DNA from: CAYMRB01 sp964392615
GTDB lineage: Bacteria; Planctomycetota; UBA8108
DNA: 42,425 nucleotides
NCBI GenBank assembly: GCA_964392615.1
Contig: CAYMRB010000023.1
Span: forward strand, 1-42,425
Direction of reading: 5' to 3'
Below, in pieces: positions 24,501-31,844 of this stretch (position 1 is its first letter; every line of letters begins with the position of its first letter). Below the pieces are notes generated by a model. It saw only the letters and a program-made list of their open reading frames with translations, made no database searches and had not been told where the DNA came from. Both the position numbers and the translations under genes were made by a program.

Positions 24501-26586
24501 TCGTGAAGGCGACCTCGGCGGGCTGAGCGGCCGGTCCCGGCATCACGTCGCGGACCCACTGGACCTCCCGGCCCTCTCCGAACGCGCTCAGCTGCCGATC
24601 GCCCTTCACCTTGTTGACGCCGAGACGGTAGCGTCCATCGGCGTCCGTCTCGGTCGTCTGGTGGCGCGAGTTGGGGCTCCGCTGCTCAGACCAGCGCACG
24701 GAGATACCCTCCAGCGGCTGCCCCGATGGATCGACGACACGTCCGGCGAACGCGTACGGGGACTTTCCATCCTTTTCCTTCGGCTCGGCTCGCATGACGA
24801 CGGAGATCGACGTCTCGCGCTCACCCGCAGCGAAGGCGAGGAAGCTCCGTCCGACCACGCCGTAGCCCTTCTTCGACAGCTCGAGTCGCGGCGGGTTGCG
24901 CACGCTCAGCCCGCGCAGGACGACGCGCCCCTCCGTGTCCGTCTTGTTCTCGTCCTCCCAGCCCGCGAACGACGCGCCGATGAAGAAGGCCAGCTTGACG
25001 CCGATGAGCGGCTTGCCCGCGGTGTCGAACACGTCCACGATCGCGACGCCCTCGGGTTCGAGATCGAAGTCGCAGACGTTGGCCGAGTCGGGCGAGAGCT
25101 CGTACAGGACGCGCCCGAACGCGTAGCCCTCCGCGCGGACGTCCACTCGCACCTCCAGCGCCGGGAATCCCTCGAGTCGGTACTCGCCGTTCGCATCGGT
25201 GACGGTCTTCAGGCTACCGATGAACGGAATCGGGACCGACACCGCGACACCGGCGACGCCGCGCCCGGACTTCTCGTCGCGGACGACGCCGCTCAGCGCC
25301 ATCCCCGGCACCAACTCGAGCGCGATCGGCCCGTGTCGCCGGTCCTTCTCGAGTGGCATGAACTCGAGATTCTGCTGGCGCAGGTGCGACACGCGCGAAC
25401 CCAGCCGCGCCCCGACCGCGATCTGGTTCCCCGACAGGTCGCGGAGCTCGAACGAGCCGTCCTCGCCGGTGACGGCCGTCTTGCCCTGTGGGATCGCGAC
25501 GACGGTCGCACCGACCGCGGGCAGGCCGCTGTCCTTCATGATGACCTTGCCGAAGGCGCTCGTGCCGGCGTCTTTCGCTTCGTCGCCTTCTCCACGTCCG
25601 ACTGCTCTCGCGGTCTCGTCGGCGTTGCCCCGCGAAGATCGTTCGCGCCCGCCCGCGGACTCGTCCGCGCCGGTGCGGACGCGTGGCGCGGGTGATACCG
25701 GGTCTGACAGAGCGCGGCTTTCTGCGCTCTCGTCGTCGCCGTCGACCTGCGCGACGAGATTCGGTGCCGTGTCGCTGCCCTCGTCGAAGGACTGCACCAC
25801 TTCGACCGTCCCCCACGTCGCCAGTCCGAGGGCCAGGGCGATGACCGCCGCCGCCGCGACGGTCTTCGTCGCCAACACCGGCACAACGGCAGAGGTCGCC
25901 GCACCGCTGGAAGCAGCGACCGTCTCCGCGGCGTGCGAGAAGACGGCCGTAGCCGAGGAGCCCTTCGGCGGCGAGACAAGCCCGGCGAGTCCGACGAGCC
26001 CTCCGAAAACCGCCCCGGGGCGACCGAGGCCGGCCCGACGCATCGCGGGTTTGAGCTTGTCGAGCGCGCGGGAGATCCGGCCCGACACGGCAGAGCGAGT
26101 GATACCGAGCGACTCGGAGATTTCCTCGTGGGTCAGCCCGTCGAAGTAGTGGAGGGCCACGGGGACTCGGTACTTGTCGGGAAGCGCCGCGACGATGCCC
26201 TCGACGCGGTCTCGCATCTGACGCTGCGTGACCCTCTCGTCGGCGAGCGGCTCGGAACTCTGCGCGAACGGCTCGCTACCCACGGCGACCTCCTTTCTCG
26301 AGCGGCGGCGGCGACGCTGCCGTAGGGCGTCGGCCTCGCGAACCGTCAGTCGGTAGACGAGAGCGGAAGCGTCGCCCGCCTCGCCGGTTCGGCCTTGTTC
26401 GTGCGCGGCGGCGAGCAGGCGACAGTACGTCGCCTGGAACGCGTCTCGAGCGTGCTCCTCGTCGCGGAGAATCCGCAGGCACACGGTGTAGATCAGCGCG
26501 CTCGTCTCGCCGTAGAGCGGTCGGAAGTTCTCTTCCGTGGGAGTCTTGCAGAAGGCCTCCCAGGTATCTTGCCGGACGCGGTTCAT
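21577..26586 (-). CDS. Membrane-tethered ECF sigma factor fused to tandem carboxypeptidase-regulatory-like domains
   Basis: 1669 aa. Residues 1-185 are a sigma-70 ECF factor: region 2 about 20-75 (LIYTVCLRILRDEEHARDAFQATY), an Arg-rich linker 88-98, and region 4 about 133-180 (LPDKYRVPVALHYFDGLTHEEISESLGITRSAVSGRISRAL, quoted in parts: region-4 HTH at 151-174). One membrane span lies at about 239-260. The rest, about 340-1669, is a string of roughly ten carboxypeptidase-regulatory-like beta-sandwich repeats, each with the DGxYxLxGLxxGxYxVxV-type signature. The topology would put the sigma part in the cytoplasm and the repeats outside. No anti-sigma gene is adjacent; the outer domain may take that role. 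TGGAGGT lies about 10 bp before the ATG. It is the next minus-strand gene after GH172 (135-bp gap). Sigma release by proteolysis or promoter access at the membrane is inference. Confidence 0.9.
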   Translation of the reverse strand: MNRVRQDTWEAFCKTPTEENFRPLYGETSALIYTVCLRILRDEEHARDAFQATYCRLLAAAHEQGRTGEAGDASALVYRLTVREADALRQRRRRRSRKEVAVGSEPFAQSSEPLADERVTQRQMRDRVEGIVAALPDKYRVPVALHYFDGLTHEEISESLGITRSAVSGRISRALDKLKPAMRRAGLGRPGAVFGGLVGLAGLVSPPKGSSATAVFSHAAETVAASSGAATSAVVPVLATKTVAAAAVIALALGLATWGTVEVVQSFDEGSDTAPNLVAQVDGDDESAESRALSDPVSPAPRVRTGADESAGGRERSSRGNADETARAVGRGEGDEAKDAGTSAFGKVIMKDSGLPAVGATVVAIPQGKTAVTGEDGSFELRDLSGNQIAVGARLGSRVSHLRQQNLEFMPLEKDRRHGPIALELVPGMALSGVVRDEKSGRGVAGVAVSVPIPFIGSLKTVTDANGEYRLEGFPALEVRVDVRAEGYAFGRVLYELSPDSANVCDFDLEPEGVAIVDVFDTAGKPLIGVKLAFFIGASFAGWEDENKTDTEGRVVLRGLSVRNPPRLELSKKGYGVVGRSFLAFAAGERETSISVVMRAEPKEKDGKSPYAFAGRVVDPSGQPLEGISVRWSEQRSPNSRHQTTETDADGRYRLGVNKVKGDRQLSAFGEGREVQWVRDVMPGPAAQPAEVAFTMRPGHTADLLVVDAGGSPLSGVFVCALLQGESRHVEHEIPGQPGRMRAAVTNGDGRVHLEGLPDDKVVVGLWRHGLTDRDSVAVTLDGEDRIVMQTAGVVRVRVVDDETGQPVPDFVAKIQGYGISVSRTDPGQRFSDAEGRCTLGELDQGRRYRVTIDAAGYPPSAEMQIRALAPEWAGEQVIRLARAKTLRGVVVSANDGGPVSGATVAAAIPERGMAFEWGRLQDGPSPRYARAELVETGAAGTFTIDEGKDERTLFVRALGYGRLVIRPEDRARFTNEGADGMLIALEPAAALWGAVSRRDELLADSRLHLARVGGTNVSFRETMESKKTDASGEYRFDDLAPGTYKLSVYEQKDTIGFAWISRTVKLEEGEETELRIGHDLGDLTLRGRVFGEDGEPVAHARVKAVPNFSWHYRSLVAYAGKDGRYELDGLLAGSYRVRASKDHFPRSGTHHTLQDEDTLELTADGERDFSFRKLYALTAKLDFDSEVSASMRAGFTRAYLNRQDGDATLGADERGPDHSAYCDIRDGRLKFKGWYQGEYDLTLNSPLPGGGHTRYEVAGPVALDNTTADQDLGAIAVVAPGGSILEGMVVNPDGTPVEGAVVTLTPAFDWAYRYFRDDADAAGRFRIAGLRDGRFLVRVSRPRTTPTGPSKSFHAEVDVSGRTTEEFRFPAEHHVTMRFSWKSGVSDATRSRFLRAHLERVGARAPDGILDSSYAEIKTSRARFQGRFSGEYRLRLLYNDGTNGSSLGLPIVFRLDNLQGDQDLGDVEVSLADLGSLTVRLNSATGELPRYATVYLFPEGNRSERTLTGADARDGELRVPVVPAGTYDLAVAAFGHRCEPALQRVSILPGEEVARVEVTLVPQGTIRGLARSRFSHQPVPVDRATLRGEDGVERVLERRDDSSSQTLFAYELAQEDALIDDRFVFARLDEGTYEVIVEAAGFESGRQRMRVVVGSDRYVSVRLRPETE

Positions 26587-26721
26587 ACGTGCTCTACCTC
26601 CAGGGACCGTTGGGGTTCACCTGAATAGGACGCCTCGACCCGTCTTGCTTCGACAATTCCGCGTCCGTCGCGACGATTGCGACAAGCGCTTCTCCTGTCA
26701 CGCCTGTCTCGCTGCGCCGGG

Positions 26722-28353
26722 TCAGCGATACAGCAACGGCTTCTGCCGCCAGTCCTTCTCCTTGTCGTGGGCCCAGCCGTGGACGCGAGGGCGGCGTTCG
26801 CGGAGGCGGACCGACTCGATGCCGAGCCAATGGTCGGTGGAGCGGGAGTACTTGCCGACGCATTCCAGGCGCAGCGTGTAGGTGCCGGGGTCGGGCCAGA
26901 AGTCGAGGAGGTGATACTCCCAGTTGTCGGTCTCCTCGTTGTAGAAGTCGAGCGCGCCGCCGATCTCGACACCGTTCAGCGTCGCGCGATAGCGACCGAA
27001 ATCGTACGACCGGGTCGCGTTGAGCAACAGCCGGACCGGCTCCTTCTTCTCGACCTCGAACGGGATCTCCAGCCACGCGCCCTCCTGAGCTCCAGGCCGA
27101 TAGAGGATCTGGCCCTCGGGATAGCGCAGCAGATGCTGGACCGTCGTCGAACCGATGCCGTGGCGCTCGTCCGTCACGCGATCCACGGCGCGAAACGCGG
27201 TGTCGAGGCTCGGCAGCTTGCGCTCCTTCGCGTCGGGCGCCCTGGCCTCGAACGTCGGCGTGCCGGTCTGATACCAGAACGCGACGCTGGAGTAGTCGTC
27301 CTCGCGCTCGTTCCAGCTGTGGCTCTTGTAGTCGGGATTCTCGTCGGGAGAGATCCAGCCGAAGTGCTCGATGGTGAACCGGATCGACGTGTTGAAGACG
27401 ATCGGGTCGTTGACATGCCACCGGTAGGCGCTCGTGTGGCCTCCCACGATGCCCCACTGGTCGAAGTAAGCGGTGCCGAAGTACGGCGTGCTGGTGGTCT
27501 TCAACCCCCACGCCGAGAGGAAGTAGTCCTCCGTGCCCGTTCCCCAGATCGAGGCCTTGCTCTCGCCGTCGATGTAGATCTTCTCGTCGCCCTCGCCGAA
27601 CCATGACGGGCTTCGCGTGCGAACGCTGAGCACCGTGCCGACGCAGTGTCCCTTGCCCTTCGTCTCGAGGATCACGTAGTCCTTGCCGCTTTGCACCGGA
27701 TACTCCTGCCGGTACTGGGCGTAGAAGTAGGGCGTGTCTTGCGGTAACGAATCGAGCCTCTTCCAGTCGATGTTGTAGTAGAGGAGGCTGATGTCTTTCT
27801 CGCTCTGATTGACGATCTCGACCCGCACCGACTCGCGAAACGGCATGTGCCAGAAGCTATTGTAGGAGTCGGCGTCCTCGACGATCACGGGCAGGCTGAT
27901 CACCTCGCTACGCTTGCCAAAAGCACTGGCGAAGAAGTCGCCGACGGGCGCCTCCACGCCCGGCCGCTCGGCGCCGTCATAGAAGATGCGCAACAGCATT
28001 TCCTGGTGGTCGGCGGAGCCGTCTTTCGCCCAACCCTGCGGCTCGGGTCCCAGGAACGTCATCCAGATGTGGGTGATGGCGCCGGGCCCGGCAGCCTCCA
28101 ACAGCACCTTGGTTTCACCGGGTTTGACGTTCTTGTTGTCCCAGTTGCTGTCCGGGTCCAGCTCTCCCTTCGGGTCGTACTTGCCGTCCGGACCGACCCG
28201 ATGAGCCGAGGTGGCGCGCATGCTGCGGCCCCGGTGGGGCCGCGCCAGGCTGCCCATGAGACTCACGGGGCCCGTGTCGATCGTCTCCACCGCACAACCG
28301 CAGATAGAGAGCAGAAGCATGCAGCCAGGGATTCCGAGCAGCCGATAGCGCAT
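26722..28353 (-). CDS. GH172 (DUF2961) glycoside hydrolase lipoprotein
   Basis: 543 aa with a lipoprotein-like signal (LLSICG before C20). The fold signature of DUF2961, now glycoside hydrolase family 172, is clear: PGAITHIWMTF, ADSYNSFWHMPF, YYNIDWKRL, GEGDEKIYIDGE and GTGTEDYF. E254 (GEG) and E275 (TED) are 21 residues apart, the same spacing as the two catalytic glutamates reported for the family (E270/E291 in the founding difructose-anhydride enzyme, from memory). Known members act on fructofuranosides and on D-arabino-furanosides; the substrate here is open. A C-terminal beta domain (about 400-520) may bind carbohydrate. It is divergent from the four-gene glycan operon at 28617 and upstream of the sigma fusion on the same strand. 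No strong ribosome site is seen at 28353. Confidence 0.9.
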   Translation of the reverse strand: MRYRLLGIPGCMLLLSICGCAVETIDTGPVSLMGSLARPHRGRSMRATSAHRVGPDGKYDPKGELDPDSNWDNKNVKPGETKVLLEAAGPGAITHIWMTFLGPEPQGWAKDGSADHQEMLLRIFYDGAERPGVEAPVGDFFASAFGKRSEVISLPVIVEDADSYNSFWHMPFRESVRVEIVNQSEKDISLLYYNIDWKRLDSLPQDTPYFYAQYRQEYPVQSGKDYVILETKGKGHCVGTVLSVRTRSPSWFGEGDEKIYIDGESKASIWGTGTEDYFLSAWGLKTTSTPYFGTAYFDQWGIVGGHTSAYRWHVNDPIVFNTSIRFTIEHFGWISPDENPDYKSHSWNEREDDYSSVAFWYQTGTPTFEARAPDAKERKLPSLDTAFRAVDRVTDERHGIGSTTVQHLLRYPEGQILYRPGAQEGAWLEIPFEVEKKEPVRLLLNATRSYDFGRYRATLNGVEIGGALDFYNEETDNWEYHLLDFWPDPGTYTLRLECVGKYSRSTDHWLGIESVRLRERRPRVHGWAHDKEKDWRQKPLLYR

Positions 28354-28616
28354 CGCAGGGTCTCGCGCAGGGGGGAGGTGAGTTCGGGGCCGGACGGTCC
28401 GGCTCGGGAGACATCAGTATGGGTTCGCCGCCGGATCGAGATCAAGGTCCGCCGGATCGGTCAGCCGTGCGAGTGTCGGGTCTTCGAGGCGTCGTTCGGC
28501 TCGCTTGACGCCGCCGCGATGGGAGAGGTCCAATGGCAGCTGGAGTCAACGCAGCGCCGCGCCGAGCGGTCGGAACGCGGCCGATACAGTCGAGACGATC
28601 TCGAGAGGAGAGCGAC
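28354..28616. promoter_or_regulatory. Divergent promoter region of the glycan locus
   Basis: 263 bp between GH172 and the propeller gene. It contains the palindrome GCCGGACGGTCCGGC (28389-28403) and an 11-bp direct repeat CCGCCGGATCG at 28428-28438 and 28449-28459, starts 21 bp apart. The shared core GCCGGA therefore recurs at 28389, 28430 and 28451, on one face of the helix. GAGAGGAGAG (28603-28612) is the ribosome site for the plus-strand operon. No confident -35/-10 boxes were found. Confidence 0.5.
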
Positions 28617-31600
28617 ATGGCACGTCTGTTCGCGGCAGTTCTCATCAGCGCGTTGATCGCCGACGCAGCGCGTGCCAACGATGCCGAGGATCTCCTGCAA
28701 GCCGCCGACTTTCGAGGCGGTGTGATCGTTCACTTGGGATGTGACGATCCGGCGCTCCTGTGCGAGCTGGGCGTCGGCGGCCATCGCGTCGTCCAGGGCC
28801 TCGACACGTCCGCCCGCAAGGTCGCCGCGGCCCGCGAAGTCATCGCCCGACGCGGACTGAGCGGACGAGTGACCGTTCGGACATTCGACGGCAAGACGCT
28901 GCCGTTCATCGACAACATGGTGAACCTCGTGGTGCGAGGTGACGGGGTCGAGGTGAAACGCGCCGAGATCGAGAGAGTGCTCGCTCCGCGTGGCGTCTGC
29001 ATCGCCGATTCGAAGTGGATCAAGCCCGTGCCCGCCGAGATCGACGAGTGGACGCATTTCCATCACGATCCGGCCGGCACGATGGTCGGAGGCGATCGCG
29101 TCGTGGGTCCACCGCGTCGCATCCAGTGGATGGGAGGGCCGAAATGGCTGCGTAACCACGACTTCATGTCGAGCATGCACGCCATGGTGTCAGCGAAAGG
29201 GCGCGTCTTCTACATCATCGACGAGGGGCTCAGGAACCACATCTTCCTGCCGTCCGCGTGGGTGCTGATCGCGCGTGACGCGTTCAACGGGACCATTCTC
29301 TGGAAGAAGCCGCTCGCGGATTGGCATCCCTCCAACTGGCCCCTCAAGAGCGGTCCGGGGCACTTGCCGCGCCGGCTCGTCGCCGTCGGAGACACCGTCT
29401 ACGTGACCGCCGGATTGATCCAGCCCGTGTCGGCGATCGACGCGGTGACCGGCGAGACCATCAAGACCTACGGCAAGACGAAGGCGACCGAGGAGCTGAT
29501 CGTTGCCGACGGCGTCCTTTTCGCGCTGGTCGATCCGGACGGGAAACCTCCCGGGTATCGGGCGGAGACCGCGACGTACAAGGAGATCGGCCGCGCCAAC
29601 AGCCGCTGGGCCTGGTCGGATCAGAGCCCCGAGCGCCGCATCGTGGCGATCCGAACCGACTCCGGTAAGTTGCTCTGGCAGCACGCCGACAAGGTCGCTC
29701 CGCTGACGCTGACCGTGACGGGCACTCAGGTGTTCTACCACAACGGTTCCGGCATGGTGGCGCTCGACCGTCAGCGAGGGAAGCGACAGTGGGCATCCGA
29801 TGGCCCTCCCGTGAAGAAGGTCGTCACGGGAGGATCGCTTCGCGTCTCGTATTCCGGTGGCGTCCTCGTTCACGCCAACGGCAAGAAGCTGACCGCGTTC
29901 GCTGCCGCGGACGGGCGGAAGCTCTGGAACGGCTCGCTGCAGAAGACCAGCCATCACTGTCCCGAAGACCTCTTCATCATCGACGGCAAGATCTGGTCCC
30001 CGAACACCGGCAGGCCGCAGGAAAAGGGCACGCACTTCAAGGTGATGGACCTCGAGACGGGTGAGGTCGTAAAGGACTTCGTGGCGAAGAACCTGCCCGG
30101 GTTTCCCATGCACCCTCGGTGCTATCCGAGCCGCGCGACCACGCGCTACATCATGACCAACGGCATGGGGACGGAGTTCTACGAGCTCGGCGGCACGACC
30201 GTCGACATCAACAGCACGGTGCGAGGAAGCTGCATTTACGGCCTCATGCCGTGCAATGGGCTGCTCTACAAGCCGCCGGACTCGTGTGCCTGCTACTACC
30301 AATCGAAGCTGGAATACTTCTGCGCGCTGGCGCCCGCGGCGGCCGAGGAGAGTGCGAGAGCGAGTGACGGTCCGCGCCTGGGGAAGGGTGCCGCGTACGG
30401 GAAGATTCCCGGCGACTCTCGTCTCTCGGAATCCTCCTGGCCGATGTATCGGTGTGATGCAGAGCGGCGCGGGTTCTCTCCGGTCGCCGTGTCGGCGCAG
30501 CTGAAGAAGTCGTGGCAGGTCCGCCTCGGCGGCAAGCTGACGCAGCCGGTGGTGGCAAACGGTCGCGCCTATGTTGCGGCGATCGAGCGGCACGCGCTCG
30601 TAGCGCTGAATGCGAGTTCCGGCCAGGAGGTGTGGCGGTTCACAGCGGGGGGACGCATCGACTCGGCCCCGACGCTGTACGGCGGCGTCGTACTGTTCGG
30701 CTGCGCCGACGGCCATGTCTACAGCCTGCGAGCCACCGATGGCGCGCTCGTTTGGCGCTACCGCGCCGCGCCGGACGATCGGCAGATGATCTCCTATCAG
30801 CAGCTCGAGTCCGTCTGGCCTCTGCACGGTTGCGTGCTGGTGCAGAATGACACGGTCTACGCGCTGGCCGGCCGCAACATGTTCTTCGACGGCGGCATGC
30901 GTTTGGTGCTGCTGAACCCGCTGACGGGCGAGAAGGTCTCCGAGACCGTGCTGGACGAGAAGGATCCGGACACCGGCAAGAACCTGCAGGCGCTGATCAA
31001 GAAGAAGTACATGCCGGTGGCCAACCGCGACGTTCTCTCCAGCGACGGCGAGCGCGTCTACATGAGGGAGCAGAGCTTCGACCTCGGCGGCAAGCGCCTC
31101 GCGATCGCGCCGACGTTGGGGGAGAACACGACGGGGCGGCACCTGTTCTGCCAGACCGGACTGCTGGAGGACATGTGGTTCCACCGGTCGTACTGGATCT
31201 ACGGCAGCGACTGCGGCGAGGGATGGGGGGACTACGCCAAGACGCGTCGCAATACGCCCTGCGGCCGCATCATGGTGCTGGACGACTCGCGCGCCTACGC
31301 GTTCCGTTCCGGTCCGCTGGGGAACATGCTCCACCCGCGTACGACGTACGATCTGTACGCGGCGGACAAGGTTCCCGCCGCCGCGCCGTCGCCGCAAGAG
31401 AGGCGCCGAGGCAAGAAACCTCGACGCCAGCGCGGCGGGGACATCGCCACGCACTGGAAGGTGACGTCACCTCCTTTCTTCGCCAACGGCATGGTTCTGG
31501 CCGGCGGACACCTCTTCCTCGCCGGACCGCCCGACCTGGCCGACGAGACGAAGATGCTCGGATTCTCGCCCGGTGCGGACGACGACATCCACCGCGAGCT

Positions 31601-31790
31601 GCTAGCGCAGAACGAGGCCTGGAACGGCAAGCGCGGCGGCGTGCTGTGGGTGGTCTCGGCGGACAAGGGCGAGAAGCTCGCAGAGTACGAGCTCGACAGT
31701 TACCCCGTCTTCGACGGCATGTCGGCTGCCGAAGGCAAGCTCTTCATGGCGTTGGAAGACGGCTCGGTCGCCTGTTACGCGGGCGAGTAG
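28617..31790 (+). CDS. Exported methyltransferase-like domain fused to PQQ-type beta-propellers
   Basis: 1057 aa. The start at 28617 has GAGAGGAGAG upstream and begins a Sec signal peptide (MARLFAAVLISALIADAARA); the frame is open to 28533 but without a signal. Residues about 30-140 fold like a class I methyltransferase (VIVHLGCDDPALLCELG...VQGLDTSARKVAAAREVI...RVLAPRG), but motif I reads GCDDP instead of the glycine-rich GCGxG. The remainder is PQQ-like propeller blades (ARDAFNGTILWKK, LNASSGQEVWRF, RATDGALVWRYR, SADKGEKLAEYEL), probably two propellers. A five-Cys cluster lies between them (C539, C546, C557, C559, C569). Such fusions are widespread in planctomycetes and function is unknown. 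It heads the glycoside hydrolase operon. An exported methyltransferase would lack SAM, so a binding or structural role is more likely. Confidence 0.87.
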   Translation: MARLFAAVLISALIADAARANDAEDLLQAADFRGGVIVHLGCDDPALLCELGVGGHRVVQGLDTSARKVAAAREVIARRGLSGRVTVRTFDGKTLPFIDNMVNLVVRGDGVEVKRAEIERVLAPRGVCIADSKWIKPVPAEIDEWTHFHHDPAGTMVGGDRVVGPPRRIQWMGGPKWLRNHDFMSSMHAMVSAKGRVFYIIDEGLRNHIFLPSAWVLIARDAFNGTILWKKPLADWHPSNWPLKSGPGHLPRRLVAVGDTVYVTAGLIQPVSAIDAVTGETIKTYGKTKATEELIVADGVLFALVDPDGKPPGYRAETATYKEIGRANSRWAWSDQSPERRIVAIRTDSGKLLWQHADKVAPLTLTVTGTQVFYHNGSGMVALDRQRGKRQWASDGPPVKKVVTGGSLRVSYSGGVLVHANGKKLTAFAAADGRKLWNGSLQKTSHHCPEDLFIIDGKIWSPNTGRPQEKGTHFKVMDLETGEVVKDFVAKNLPGFPMHPRCYPSRATTRYIMTNGMGTEFYELGGTTVDINSTVRGSCIYGLMPCNGLLYKPPDSCACYYQSKLEYFCALAPAAAEESARASDGPRLGKGAAYGKIPGDSRLSESSWPMYRCDAERRGFSPVAVSAQLKKSWQVRLGGKLTQPVVANGRAYVAAIERHALVALNASSGQEVWRFTAGGRIDSAPTLYGGVVLFGCADGHVYSLRATDGALVWRYRAAPDDRQMISYQQLESVWPLHGCVLVQNDTVYALAGRNMFFDGGMRLVLLNPLTGEKVSETVLDEKDPDTGKNLQALIKKKYMPVANRDVLSSDGERVYMREQSFDLGGKRLAIAPTLGENTTGRHLFCQTGLLEDMWFHRSYWIYGSDCGEGWGDYAKTRRNTPCGRIMVLDDSRAYAFRSGPLGNMLHPRTTYDLYAADKVPAAAPSPQERRRGKKPRRQRGGDIATHWKVTSPPFFANGMVLAGGHLFLAGPPDLADETKMLGFSPGADDDIHRELLAQNEAWNGKRGGVLWVVSADKGEKLAEYELDSYPVFDGMSAAEGKLFMALEDGSVACYAGE

Positions 31791-31844
31791 CACCTATCGT
31801 CGAGTTCACGACAGATCGTCTCGGGATCGGGAAAGGAGAGCTTC

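Noticed and set aside
22393..25695. 1100-codon open frame on the plus strand
   Set aside because: It is antisense to the sigma fusion, Arg/Val/Asp-rich without hydrophobic core or family motifs; long antisense frames are expected at this GC content and codon bias.
29190..31454. 754-codon open frame on the minus strand
   Set aside because: Antisense to the propeller gene, whose repeats and signal peptide are clear; the minus frame has no recognisable domain.
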